The notes under the pieces: generated by a model
Database searches by the model: none
The model's input: the letters and a program-made list of their open reading frames with translations, nothing else
Told to the model about the DNA's origin: nothing
Assembly (NCBI RefSeq): GCF_902459725.1
Contig: NZ_CABPSH010000005.1
Coordinates: 124,001 to 188,000 of the forward strand
From: Pandoraea eparura
Lineage (GTDB): Bacteria; Pseudomonadota; Gammaproteobacteria; Burkholderiales; Burkholderiaceae
DNA length: 64,000 nt
Direction of reading: 5' to 3'
Shown here: positions 9,574 to 16,875 of the stretch, in pieces
Position numbering within the stretch: the first letter of the stretch is position 1
Layout: each line of letters opens with the position of its first letter
Translations under genes and position numbers: made by a program

Positions 9574-9999
9574 ATGTCCATCGTCCATTCGCAACGCCCC
9601 TCGATCACTGTCTCCACGCTCGACCTCGAACGCCTCGAAGCGCTCATGGCGCAGGCGCCGCGTGCGGCATTGCCGTATGTGGAGGCACTCGAAACAGAGC
9701 TTGCCCGGGCGAGCGTCGTCGAACCGGAGCAGATGCCGGCCGACGTCGCCACGATGAATTCGGTGGTGCGCTATCGTGACCTCGCCGCAGCGCAGGAACA
9801 TCGCGTGACGCTTGTGTATCCCCAGCATTTGGCGGGCACGCCGAACGGTCTTTCGGTGCTCGCGCCGGTGGGCAGCGCGCTGCTCGGGTTGCGCGTCGGC
9901 CAGTCGATCCACTGGCAAGTGCCGGGCGGCCATCGCATCGCGCTGGAATTGCTCGGTATCGATTACCAGCCCGAAGCCGCTGGCGAATACCACCGCTGA
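9574..9999 (+). CDS. rnk: Regulator of nucleoside diphosphate kinase (Rnk, GreA/B-like)
   Basis: A 141-residue protein with the C-terminal FKBP-like domain of the Gre factors and no long coiled coil, like E. coli Rnk, which binds RNA polymerase and affects Ndk levels. Diagnostic segments are MNSVVRYRDL, RVTLVYP, LSVLAPVGSALLGLRVGQSIHW and HRIALELLGIDYQPEAAGEY. The ATG at 9574 fits the family N-terminus. A TTG at 9529 would add 15 residues; AAGGA at about 9549 lies 20 bases before the ATG, so the exact start is not certain. It is divergent from hemL and convergent with the PAP2 gene. Confidence 0.88.
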   Translation: MSIVHSQRPSITVSTLDLERLEALMAQAPRAALPYVEALETELARASVVEPEQMPADVATMNSVVRYRDLAAAQEHRVTLVYPQHLAGTPNGLSVLAPVGSALLGLRVGQSIHWQVPGGHRIALELLGIDYQPEAAGEYHR

Positions 10000-10021
10000 T
10001 CCCCATCTCCGACGCCGTTCT

Positions 10022-10039
10022 GGGAGATTCGGTTCTCCC
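10022..10039 (+). terminator. Hairpin after rnk
   Basis: GGGAGA at 10022-10027 and TCTCCC at 10034-10039 form a six-pair stem with a TTCGGT loop, 22 bases after the rnk stop. There is no U-tract, so it is at best a weak terminator or an mRNA end-stabilising hairpin in this convergent region. The rest of 10040-10179 is C-rich low-complexity sequence without genes. Confidence 0.35.
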
Positions 10040-10179
10040 GAGTCTCCCCCGCCGTCCCTGCCCGTTCGCAGACCCGTCCCACCGCTTCTCTGCCCCTTCC
10101 TGCCGCTTCCTGCGGCGTCCCGCAGGTCTCACCGCTTTCACGGCTTTCGGGGTTCCCGTCGTTTCCCAAGTTCGCCGGC

Positions 10180-10782
10180 TTAGCGACGCAGCCAGCCGCG
10201 CGCGATCGGCCACGCCAGCAAACGGCGATAGAGGCCTTCGAGAATGGCCGCGACGATACGGCTCGTCTCGCGCGCGCCCGCCGTGCGCATGATGAGCGCC
10301 ACGACAACTGACACCCCCAACGCCCCGAGCATGTCGAGCGGCCAGTGCACGCCGAGATAGACGCGCGCCCAGCACACGGGCAAGGCGCTCAGCAGCAGGA
10401 TTCGACCGAGCAGGCGCGGCGAGCGCGCGAGCGTGCCCATCAGAACGAACGCCGACGTGAACAGGATCGACGCGTGATTGCTGGGAAAGGCGCTCGTCGG
10501 CGCGTGCGGGAGCAGGTTCGTGCCGAAGCCGACGACGAACGGCCGCGGCTCGAACCAGGCCAGGCCGATCACGCCGTTGATCAGCAGCACGAGCCCCACC
10601 CCCAGCAGACCGTGCACGGCGCCCTCGCGGTCGCGCCCGCCCGCGAGCCATAGGAGGCTCAGGCCCACCGGGAGCAGGAGAATCAGGTATTTGGCCAGCA
10701 GGACGGCGACGGCCAGTTCGCCCTCGCTCACGTTGGGCGAGGCATTGATGGTCAGGAATAGGGCGCGGTTGATCGAATCCAT
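10180..10782 (-). CDS. PAP2-family phosphatase (BcrC-like undecaprenyl-diphosphatase candidate)
   Basis: A polytopic membrane phosphatase of 200 residues. The three PAP2 motifs are present: FEPRPF (motif 1), AFPSNHAS (motif 2, with Asn where Asp or Gly is common) and ARVYLGVHWPLD (motif 3 with the catalytic His). The N-terminus MDSINRALFLTINASPNVS resembles BcrC/YbjG proteins that recycle undecaprenyl diphosphate to the monophosphate carrier for cell-wall synthesis. Another lipid phosphate is possible. The start at 10782 is chosen by family length; upstream in-frame codons add a basic 50-residue stretch unlike the family. No strong ribosome site is visible. Confidence 0.83.
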   Translation of the reverse strand: MDSINRALFLTINASPNVSEGELAVAVLLAKYLILLLPVGLSLLWLAGGRDREGAVHGLLGVGLVLLINGVIGLAWFEPRPFVVGFGTNLLPHAPTSAFPSNHASILFTSAFVLMGTLARSPRLLGRILLLSALPVCWARVYLGVHWPLDMLGALGVSVVVALIMRTAGARETSRIVAAILEGLYRRLLAWPIARGWLRR

Positions 10783-11025
10783 GAAATTCAGAGGCGTGGA
10801 AAAGGGCAGGCCAGGTGCCCGGCGCGCCACCGGGCGATGCGCGGTGCCGGTGCCTCGACGGCCGCCGGCCGGCGGTTTGTGACGAAAACATGACAGATTC
10901 TGACTGAGCCGATCCCTGCGGGAAAGTTGCATTCGTCATGATTTTGTAACACGGTGAATTGTCACTTTTCTTTCGACGCACTCGGCGGTAAAATCGCGCC
11001 GTCATAGCTCTCAGGAGGTCCTTCC

Positions 11026-11088
11026 GTGGACAGTAGTTCTAGTGGTAGTTGCCGGTCGGCGCAGGTCGACACCATCACCGCGAGTTAG
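11026..11088 (+). CDS. Serine-rich leader peptide upstream of mgtA
   Basis: A 20-codon ORF with GTG start, reading MDSSSSGSCR then SAQVDTITAS. AGGAGGT lies six bases before the GTG, the strongest ribosome site in this region. Seven of the 20 residues are serine. Five of those use AGT and one TCT, rare codons in a genome this GC-rich, and GGT and TGC follow. The TAG stop forms part of a nine-pair stem (11080-11088 with 11110-11118). The features are those of an attenuation or ribosome-stalling leader. I do not recognise the peptide. Confidence 0.6.
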   Translation: MDSSSSGSCRSAQVDTITAS

Positions 11089-11118
11089 TCCTCGGGATCT
11101 TCCCTGCCGCTAACTCGC
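11080..11118 (+). promoter_or_regulatory. Stem-loop overlapping the leader-peptide stop codon
   Basis: GCGAGTTAG (11080-11088) and CTAACTCGC (11110-11118) are perfectly complementary over nine bases. A small inner hairpin, GGGA-TCT-TCCC (11094-11104), sits in the loop. The first arm contains the last codons and the TAG of the 20-codon ORF, so a terminating or stalled ribosome would prevent the stem from forming. Confidence 0.55.
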
Positions 11119-11334
11119 ATAGTCGGGTTGGCGCGCACCTCAGATGCACGTTTCGATTGCCCAATGCCCTTGGCCGCCGCGCCGAAGGGTTTTCTTGGGC
11201 CATACCGATAGCGTCCGTCTTTCGTAGCACGCTCCCTAATTTGCTTTACATCTGCCGTTCGGGCTGTCCCGTTGCGCGCAGGGGTTCGTTTTCAGGCCGT
11301 TTGCCGTGGGCACCGGTGATGAAAGGCGAGCGTC

Positions 11335-11360
11335 TCGCGCGCCCGGGGCCGGGCGCGCGA
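11335..11360. repeat. 26-base palindrome in the mgtA leader
   Basis: Two 12-base arms, TCGCGCGCCCGG (11335-11346) and CCGGGCGCGCGA (11349-11360), are perfect reverse complements around a GG centre. As RNA it would be an extremely stable GC hairpin about 140 bases before the mgtA start. There is no U-tract, so it is not a classical terminator. Confidence 0.6.
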
Positions 11361-11500
11361 CTCGGGCAGTGGCTGCGGGCGCTCGTGCGCCGTAACGATC
11401 CGACCGGACACGCGGGCTGAGCCCGCGCGACGACGGTCTCCCAGGCATGGGCGACTGACCGGTGCCCAGCGATATCGACAGTATTTTCAGGATGTATCCG

Positions 11501-14242
11501 ATGCAACAAGCTCTCACGCTCAGCGAGCGACTGATTGCGGTGCTTGGCGCGCGCCTCGGCCTGCGCTTCTTCCGCCGCCGCGACATGCTCGAAACCCTCG
11601 ATGCGCCCGCACATGGCCACGAGGCACCACCAGGTCTACTCGACGCCGCCCGCGACGCCGGCCCGGATCTGCTCGCCCGTCTGCGCACGACGCGCGAGGG
11701 GTTATCCGACGACGAAGCCGCCACCGTACGGGCGCACGTCGGTGCCAACGAAGTCGAGCACGAAAAGCCGCTGCCCTGGTGGCAGCACCTGTTCAACTGC
11801 TACCGCAATCCGTTCAACCTGCTGCTCTCGGCATTGGCCGCTGTGTCCTATGCCACCGACGACACCGAGGCAACGATCATCATCGCGTCGATGGTGATCA
11901 TTTCCACGGTGTTGCGATTCGTGCAGGAGGCGCGTTCCACCAAGGCCGCGGAAAAGCTCAAGGCCATGGTGAGCACGACGGCGACGGTGCTGCGCCGCGA
12001 AGTGTTCGGCCAAGAGGGCGCGGAGGTCGACCACGTGCGCCGTCTGGGCCGCATGGGGCGTGAAATTGCGTTGGCCGAACTCGTGCCGGGCGACATCGTG
12101 CTGCTTGCGGCCGGCGACATGATTCCGGCGGACGTGCGCATTCTCGCGGCCAAGGATCTGTTCGTCTCGCAATCGGCACTCACGGGCGAGGCACTGCCCG
12201 TCGAGAAATTCGCGCACCCGTGCGAATCCGGGGGCAGCAATCCGCTCGCCTATGACAACCTCGCGTTCATGGGGACGAACGTCGTGAGCGGTTCCGCCAC
12301 GGCCGTCGTCGTGGCTACGGGAGCGCGCACCTTCTTCGGCTCGCTCGCGCAGCGTGTCACGGCGCAGCAGCCGAGCGTGACGTCGTTCCAACAGGGCGTG
12401 AACCGCGTGTCGTGGGTGTTGATTCGCTTCATGCTGGTCATGACGCCCATCGTGCTCCTGATCAACGGTTTTACCAAGCACGACTGGCTCGAGGCGTCGC
12501 TGTTCGCGCTGTCGGTGGCCGTGGGCCTCACGCCCGAAATGCTGCCGATGATCGTGACGGCCACGCTCGCCAAGGGCGCGGTCGTGCTCTCACGCAAGAA
12601 GGTGATCGTCAAGCGGCTCGATGCGATCCAGAACTTCGGCGCGATGGATGTGCTGTGCACCGACAAGACCGGCACGCTCACGCAGGACAAGATCTGTCTC
12701 GAGCGTCACACCGATGTCTGGGGCCATGCCTCGGAGGACGTGCTCGAGTACGCCTATCTCAACAGCTTTTACCAGACCGGCCTGAAGAACCTGCTCGACG
12801 TGGCGGTGCTCGATCATGCGGAGCTGCATCAGCATCTGGACATCGTGAACCGGTATCGCAAGATCGACGAGATCCCGTTCGACTTCCAGCGCCGTCGCAT
12901 GTCGGTGGTGGTCAGCGAGAACGGCGATCATCACGAACTGATCTGCAAGGGCGCGGTGGAAGAGGTGATGGCGGTGTGCGACCGCGTACAGCACGGCGCG
13001 AACGTCGAGCCGCTCACGCCCGACGTGCTGGCCCGGCTGCGTCGCGTGACTGCCGACCTGAACACCGAGGGGCTGCGCGTGGTGGCCGTGGCGACGCGCC
13101 ACCTGCCGCCGGTGCGCGAGCGCTATGGCATTGCGGACGAGCGCGAACTCGTGCTCGTCGGGTATATCGCGTTCCTCGATCCGCCCAAGGAGTCGACGGC
13201 GCCTGCGTTGAAGGCGCTCGCGGCGGCGGGGGTCCACGTCAAGGTGCTCACGGGCGACAACGATCTCGTGACGGCGAAGGTCTGCCGCGAAGTGGGCCTG
13301 CCGGTGAGCGGCTGTGTGCTGGGCGACGACATCGAGGCGATGAGCGACGCCGAACTGGCGCAGACGGTCGAGCGTGCCAATGTGTTCGCCAAGCTCACGC
13401 CGTCGCACAAGGAGCGACTGGTGCGCCTGCTGCGCGCGAACGGCCATGTCGTTGGCTTCATGGGCGATGGCATCAACGATGCGCCGGCCTTGCGCGCGGC
13501 CGACATCGGCATTTCGGTGGATACCGCCGTGGACATCGCCAAGGAGGCGGCCGACCTGATCTTGCTGGAGAAGAGCCTGATGGTGCTGGAGCAGGGCGTG
13601 ATCGAGGGGCGTCGCACGTTTGCGAACATGCTCAAGTACATCAAGATGACGGCCAGCTCGAACTTTGGCAACGTTTTCTCGGTGCTGATCGCGAGCGCGT
13701 TCCTGCCGTTCCTGCCGATGCTGCCGTTGCAGTTGCTCACGCAGAACCTGCTCTACGATCTGTCGCAGACGACGATTCCGTTCGACAACGTCGATGCCGA
13801 GCAACTGACGCAGCCGCAGCGCTGGAATCCGGCGGATCTGTCGCGCTTCATGGTGTTCTTCGGCCCGATCAGTTCGATTTTCGATGTGCTGACGTTCGCG
13901 GCGATGTGGCACTGGTTCGGGGCGAACAGCGCCGAGCACCAGACGCTGTTCCAGTCCGCCTGGTTCGTCGAGGGGCTGTTGTCGCAGACGCTCATCGTGC
14001 ACCTGATCCGCACGCGTCGCATTCCGTTCGTGCAGAGTCGCGCGGCATGGCCGCTGCTGATGATGACGGCCGCCGTGATGCTGATCGGCATCATGCTGCC
14101 GATGTCGCCGTTCGCCGACACGTTCAAGATGCAGGCGTTGCCGCTCGCCTACTTCCCGATGCTGGCGGCCATCCTGCTCGCCTACGCCGTGCTCACGCAG
14201 ATGATGAAAGGCATGTTCGCGCGGCGGTTCGGCTGGCAGTGA
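11501..14242 (+). CDS. mgtA: Magnesium-translocating P-type ATPase
   Basis: Inner-membrane P3B-type ATPase that brings Mg2+ into the cell at the cost of ATP. The 913-residue chain compares with about 900 in E. coli MgtA. Visible motifs are the phosphorylation site DKTGTLTQ at 388-395, the actuator loop LTGEALPVEK near 227, the membrane motif VGLTPEMLPMI at 341-351 and GDGINDAPALRAADIGISVD in the P domain. PLQLLTQNLLYDLSQTTIPFDNVD in the C-terminal membrane part is typical of MgtA/MgtB. The start at 11501 has AGGA eight bases upstream; an in-frame GTG at 11462 lacks a ribosome site. The gene stands alone behind a long structured leader. Confidence 0.94.
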   Translation: MQQALTLSERLIAVLGARLGLRFFRRRDMLETLDAPAHGHEAPPGLLDAARDAGPDLLARLRTTREGLSDDEAATVRAHVGANEVEHEKPLPWWQHLFNCYRNPFNLLLSALAAVSYATDDTEATIIIASMVIISTVLRFVQEARSTKAAEKLKAMVSTTATVLRREVFGQEGAEVDHVRRLGRMGREIALAELVPGDIVLLAAGDMIPADVRILAAKDLFVSQSALTGEALPVEKFAHPCESGGSNPLAYDNLAFMGTNVVSGSATAVVVATGARTFFGSLAQRVTAQQPSVTSFQQGVNRVSWVLIRFMLVMTPIVLLINGFTKHDWLEASLFALSVAVGLTPEMLPMIVTATLAKGAVVLSRKKVIVKRLDAIQNFGAMDVLCTDKTGTLTQDKICLERHTDVWGHASEDVLEYAYLNSFYQTGLKNLLDVAVLDHAELHQHLDIVNRYRKIDEIPFDFQRRRMSVVVSENGDHHELICKGAVEEVMAVCDRVQHGANVEPLTPDVLARLRRVTADLNTEGLRVVAVATRHLPPVRERYGIADERELVLVGYIAFLDPPKESTAPALKALAAAGVHVKVLTGDNDLVTAKVCREVGLPVSGCVLGDDIEAMSDAELAQTVERANVFAKLTPSHKERLVRLLRANGHVVGFMGDGINDAPALRAADIGISVDTAVDIAKEAADLILLEKSLMVLEQGVIEGRRTFANMLKYIKMTASSNFGNVFSVLIASAFLPFLPMLPLQLLTQNLLYDLSQTTIPFDNVDAEQLTQPQRWNPADLSRFMVFFGPISSIFDVLTFAAMWHWFGANSAEHQTLFQSAWFVEGLLSQTLIVHLIRTRRIPFVQSRAAWPLLMMTAAVMLIGIMLPMSPFADTFKMQALPLAYFPMLAAILLAYAVLTQMMKGMFARRFGWQ

Positions 14243-14270
14243 ACGCGAGCGCGTCGGCCTGACGCGCCAC

Positions 14271-14297
14271 GCCAGCGGCGAGACGATTGCCGCTGGC
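14271..14297 (+). terminator. Hairpin downstream of mgtA
   Basis: GCCAGCGGC (14271-14279) and GCCGCTGGC (14289-14297) form a perfect nine-pair stem with a nine-base loop, starting 28 bases after the mgtA stop. No run of T follows on either strand, so termination would need help. It also lies at the 3' end of the convergent HTH gene. Confidence 0.45.
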
Positions 14298-14365
14298 CTG
14301 GACCTCATGCGCTGCGGCGGCGCTCAGTCGTCGACCCAGGTCCCGGACGGGCGGTCGAAATGCGG

Positions 14366-14893
14366 TCAGATCGAGTGTAGCCGCCTCGCGACGCCAACCG
14401 AAGCGCCAGGACCGAGGGCAACCTCCAAACGGCGTTTGGATGACACGGTGATGCCCAGTTCTGTATACAGTGCGTCGAGCGCTTCACGCGTGCCGACGAG
14501 CAGCGCCGTCGTTTGCCCGCTGATGTCGGTGACAACGCTCACGAGCGTTTTTCCCTGGCAAGTCTCTCGCGCCGCAACGAAGCGCGTCGAAGTCAGTGCC
14601 GCGAGCGTGGCGAAGCGCTCGGCCTGGACGAGGCCGTTGATCTGGAATACCGGTTGTGCGGCGCCCGAGGCGCGCGGTGCGAGCCGTACGTCGAGGCCGT
14701 CACGGTGGGCGCCAAGCGCGGTGAACAGTTTGTCGCGTCCCTGCGGACCCAGCGCGCAGCGGTCGCCGTGAACCCATCGTGAAATCGTGTTGCCGGTGAC
14801 GCCGGTCGCGTATGCGAGTCTGGCCAACGTGGTGCCAGAGAGCTTGATCAACAGACGGGCGATGGTGCGTTGACGCTGTTCGATGTCATCCAT
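14366..14893 (-). CDS. Small helix-turn-helix protein of unknown function
   Basis: A 175-residue protein. Its N-terminal third looks like a Cro/XRE-type HTH (TTLARLAYATGVTGNTISRWVHGDR around residues 20-45). The rest (ALTSTRFVAARETCQGKTLVSVVTDISGQTTALLVGTREALDALYTELG) is not a domain I recognise. It is on the same strand as the DapA-like gene, 49 bases downstream, and probably co-transcribed. It has no obvious ribosome site. It may be a local regulator; this is inferred from the HTH alone. Confidence 0.65.
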   Translation of the reverse strand: MDDIEQRQRTIARLLIKLSGTTLARLAYATGVTGNTISRWVHGDRCALGPQGRDKLFTALGAHRDGLDVRLAPRASGAAQPVFQINGLVQAERFATLAALTSTRFVAARETCQGKTLVSVVTDISGQTTALLVGTREALDALYTELGITVSSKRRLEVALGPGASVGVARRLHSI

Positions 14894-14942
14894 GTTGGGT
14901 GTGATGTCGTGGCGAGGGGCGAGTTGGTGCCGGCGCTCTCAC

Positions 14943-15824
14943 TCAGAAAGCCATTGTCACTTCCAGCTGAGCATCGATCGTCTTGCGAAGCGCGGCCGTG
15001 CATGGCATGTGCGGACGGCGAACCGTTTCCGGGCACAGCCCCAACGACGCAAGCGCGGCTTTGATCGCCACAGGATTGGGCTCGGCAAACAAGCGCCGGA
15101 TAAGCGGCTTCATGCCGTTGAAGAGCATTGTCGCGTGGACCATGTCGCCCTCGCGTGTGTAGCGCAGCAGCTTCAGATAGAGATCCGGCCGCACATGGGC
15201 CGCCGCCGAAATGCATCCGAGCGCGCCGGCGTGCAGTGCAGGCAGCAACTGCATATCGTCACCGCACAGCACACGCATGTCGACCTGCGACGGCAAGTGC
15301 GTGAGCGAATGCTCGTCGCACTCCTTGATCGCCGCGAAGGCGCTGTGCGATGCCAACTCGCGGATCGTCTCCACGCTGAGCGTCACGCCGGTACGCAGCG
15401 GTACGTTGTAGAGCACAAGCGGTTTGCGCGTCACGGCGGCCAACGTGCGGTAGTGCCAGAGGATGCCGTCTTGCGACGGCCGCAGATAGTACGGCGGTGG
15501 CACGAGATAGCCGGCGAGCGGCAGATCGTCGAGGCTGGCAATCTGGCGTGCAGCGTTGGACGTGTCGGCCGCACCGACGCCGGCCAACACCGGCGCATGA
15601 CCTTGGGCGAGATGGCACGCGGTCTCGACAAGCCAACGGCGCTCGTCGTGGTCGAGCAGTGCACCTTCGCCCGTGGTGCCGGCCACGACGAGTCCGCTGA
15701 CACCGGCGGCGAGGTAGAAGTCGACCAGACGCGCGAACGCGATGCGGTCGATCTGCGCGCCGTTCGCGCCTGTCATGGGCGTGACGAGGGGAATCCAAAC
15801 ACCTTCGAAGATGGCAGTGTTCAT
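14943..15824 (-). CDS. Dihydrodipicolinate synthase (DapA) family aldolase
   Basis: A 293-residue TIM-barrel class I aldolase/lyase. The Schiff-base lysine is in FAAIKECDE (Lys167), the catalytic tyrosine in VLYNVPLRTG (Tyr139), and the substrate-carboxylate loop is GTTGEGALL at 49-57. This family includes true DapA, N-acetylneuraminate lyase and several sugar-acid or hydroxy-oxo-acid aldolases. It lies outside a lysine locus, next to a small HTH gene, so a catabolic paralogue is as likely as lysine biosynthesis. The N-terminus FEGVWIPLVTPMTGANGAQID fits the family start. Confidence 0.85.
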   Translation of the reverse strand: MNTAIFEGVWIPLVTPMTGANGAQIDRIAFARLVDFYLAAGVSGLVVAGTTGEGALLDHDERRWLVETACHLAQGHAPVLAGVGAADTSNAARQIASLDDLPLAGYLVPPPYYLRPSQDGILWHYRTLAAVTRKPLVLYNVPLRTGVTLSVETIRELASHSAFAAIKECDEHSLTHLPSQVDMRVLCGDDMQLLPALHAGALGCISAAAHVRPDLYLKLLRYTREGDMVHATMLFNGMKPLIRRLFAEPNPVAIKAALASLGLCPETVRRPHMPCTAALRKTIDAQLEVTMAF

Positions 15825-15869
15825 AACGTGGGCAGGGTTGCGGGGCGGGACGCTCGGGATGTCGTACGC

Positions 15870-16220
15870 TCAGGCTGCAGGGCGCAGACGCAGCGCACCA
15901 AATTCAGCTTGGGGCAGTGATTGCATGACGGCGTGCATGGCCCGTGAGGCTTCCACGCGCGGTAGCGCGATCGACACCACAGCGGCCGTATCGTGCCGGA
16001 TCGGGCGAATTGTCTCGACGCGCCAAGGCATCGGCAGGCTCATTGCCAGCGTGATGGCGAGCGTGGAGACCGCTGCACGGCTGAGCGTGATGTCAAGCGT
16101 TGCATCGAGACGTGCGCGAGGGGGACGTCGATGGCGCTCACGCGCAGCGGAGAAAGCGTCGGCCAGGACGGCGCCCGGCTCGGGAGGTTCCAGACTTGCG
16201 CATTGGGAGGTGGCAGGCAT
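15870..16220 (-). CDS. Hypothetical protein
   Basis: A 116-residue ORF 45 bases upstream of the DapA-like gene on the same strand. No domain is recognised. The C-terminal half (WRVETIRPIRHDTAAVVSIA, then LPRVEASRAMHAVMQSLPQA) looks like ordinary protein, while the N-terminal half is rich in Pro/Arg/Ala, so the real start may be further in. No ribosome site is evident. It could be a real gene in an operon with the aldolase or a chance ORF. Confidence 0.4.
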   Translation of the reverse strand: MPATSQCASLEPPEPGAVLADAFSAARERHRRPPRARLDATLDITLSRAAVSTLAITLAMSLPMPWRVETIRPIRHDTAAVVSIALPRVEASRAMHAVMQSLPQAEFGALRLRPAA

Positions 16221-16520
16221 GACAACGTGTCGATTGACGACAGGAGTGACGACGGAGCCAGTCTAGGGATGCACGGATAAAAAAGGCGTCAAGATTTCTC
16301 GATGTCGTTGCATCGCGGTGATCGTCATACCGTCGTGGTGCGCGTTGGCCGAGTGTATTAATCCCATCGTCGCGTGACATGAAGTTCGCCAACAGCGACC
16401 TATACTTTCAGAATGATTTTGTTTGCGATGCGTAGAAGGTGAAATCGCGCCCTGCAGGCGTCGCGCGGCACCCGGCGCGGTCATTTGCCCAACATCACGT
16501 TACCGTGTGAGGAGACTGTC
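16221..16520 (+). promoter_or_regulatory. Intergenic region and likely promoter of the DUF1059 gene
   Basis: About 300 bases with no convincing ORF and lower GC than the surroundings. A TATACT -10-like hexamer is at 16401-16406 without a good -35. The following 110 bases would be the leader of the DUF1059 gene and end in a strong GAGGAGA ribosome site. Confidence 0.4.
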
Positions 16521-16733
16521 ATGACCCGAAAATTCATCGATTGCCGCGAATTCCCGAGCGCAATGCACTGTTCCGTAGCGCTATCCGCGGATTCCGAAAA
16601 CGAACTGCTGGAGGCGGCCGTGCAGCACGCCATCACCGTGCACGGACATACCGATTCGGCGGAACTGCGCACCCAACTGCGCACGATGTTTCACGACGGG
16701 ACACCGCCCGTTGACGCCCCGCGTCAATCTTAG
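16521..16733 (+). CDS. DUF1059 family small protein
   Basis: A 70-residue protein MTRKFIDCREFPSAMHCSVA followed by LSADSENELLEAAVQHAITV and HGHTDSAELRTQLRTMF. Two conserved Cys, the acidic NELLEAAVQHA helix and the ending match DUF1059, a family of unknown function. GAGGAGA lies about six bases before the ATG; the longer ORF from 16485 is not needed. The last seven codons and the TAG stop are formed by the first unit of a 22-bp tandem repeat that continues downstream. Confidence 0.82.
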   Translation: MTRKFIDCREFPSAMHCSVALSADSENELLEAAVQHAITVHGHTDSAELRTQLRTMFHDGTPPVDAPRQS

Positions 16734-16853
16734 TCACGCCCCGCGTCGATCTTAGTCACGCCCCGCGTCGATCGTAGTCACGCCTCGCGTCATTCGTATT
16801 TGCGCCCGGCGTCAATCGTCACCACGCGCCACGTCAAGTGTAATCCCGCGTCG
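16709..16853 (+). repeat. 22-bp degenerate tandem repeat, six and a half copies
   Basis: Units begin at 16709, 16731, 16753, 16775, 16797, 16819 and 16841 with an exact 22-base period. The two best copies (16731 and 16753) share 21 of 22 bases, starting TAGTCACGCCCCGCG and continuing TCGATC. Later copies diverge progressively (CCTCGCGTC, CCCGGCGTC, CGCCACGTC). The first unit encodes the C-terminus of the DUF1059 protein. The array stops 22 bases before the start codon of the flavin oxidoreductase gene. Confidence 0.9.
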
Positions 16854-16875
16854 TTTGCCTGCCAGGAGGTGTCTC

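Larger units (their letters stand above)
10783..11500 (+). promoter_or_regulatory. Long 5' leader and promoter region of mgtA
   Basis: About 720 bases separate the PAP2 start from the mgtA start. A TAAAAT -10-like box lies at 10989-10994 with a poor T-rich -35, so transcription would begin near 11000 and leave a leader of about 490 bases. The leader holds a 20-codon ORF (11026-11088), a stem that includes its stop codon, a possible 33-codon ORF (11319-11420, M-K-G-E-R-L-A-R-P-G) and a 26-base palindrome (11335-11360). It does not look like the M-box riboswitch. Such layouts fit leader-based Mg2+ control of MgtA, which is known in enterobacteria; control here is inferred. Confidence 0.55.

Noticed and set aside
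10989-11500. M-box (ykoK) magnesium riboswitch before mgtA
   Set aside because: I cannot find the conserved M-box core; instead there is a small ORF with hairpins.
16263-16484. Minus-strand ORF of 73 codons upstream of the DUF1059 gene
   Set aside because: No ribosome site or family resemblance; it covers the likely promoter of DUF1059.
16709-16853. CRISPR array
   Set aside because: The 22-base units are directly adjacent with no unique spacers between repeats, and no cas genes are present.
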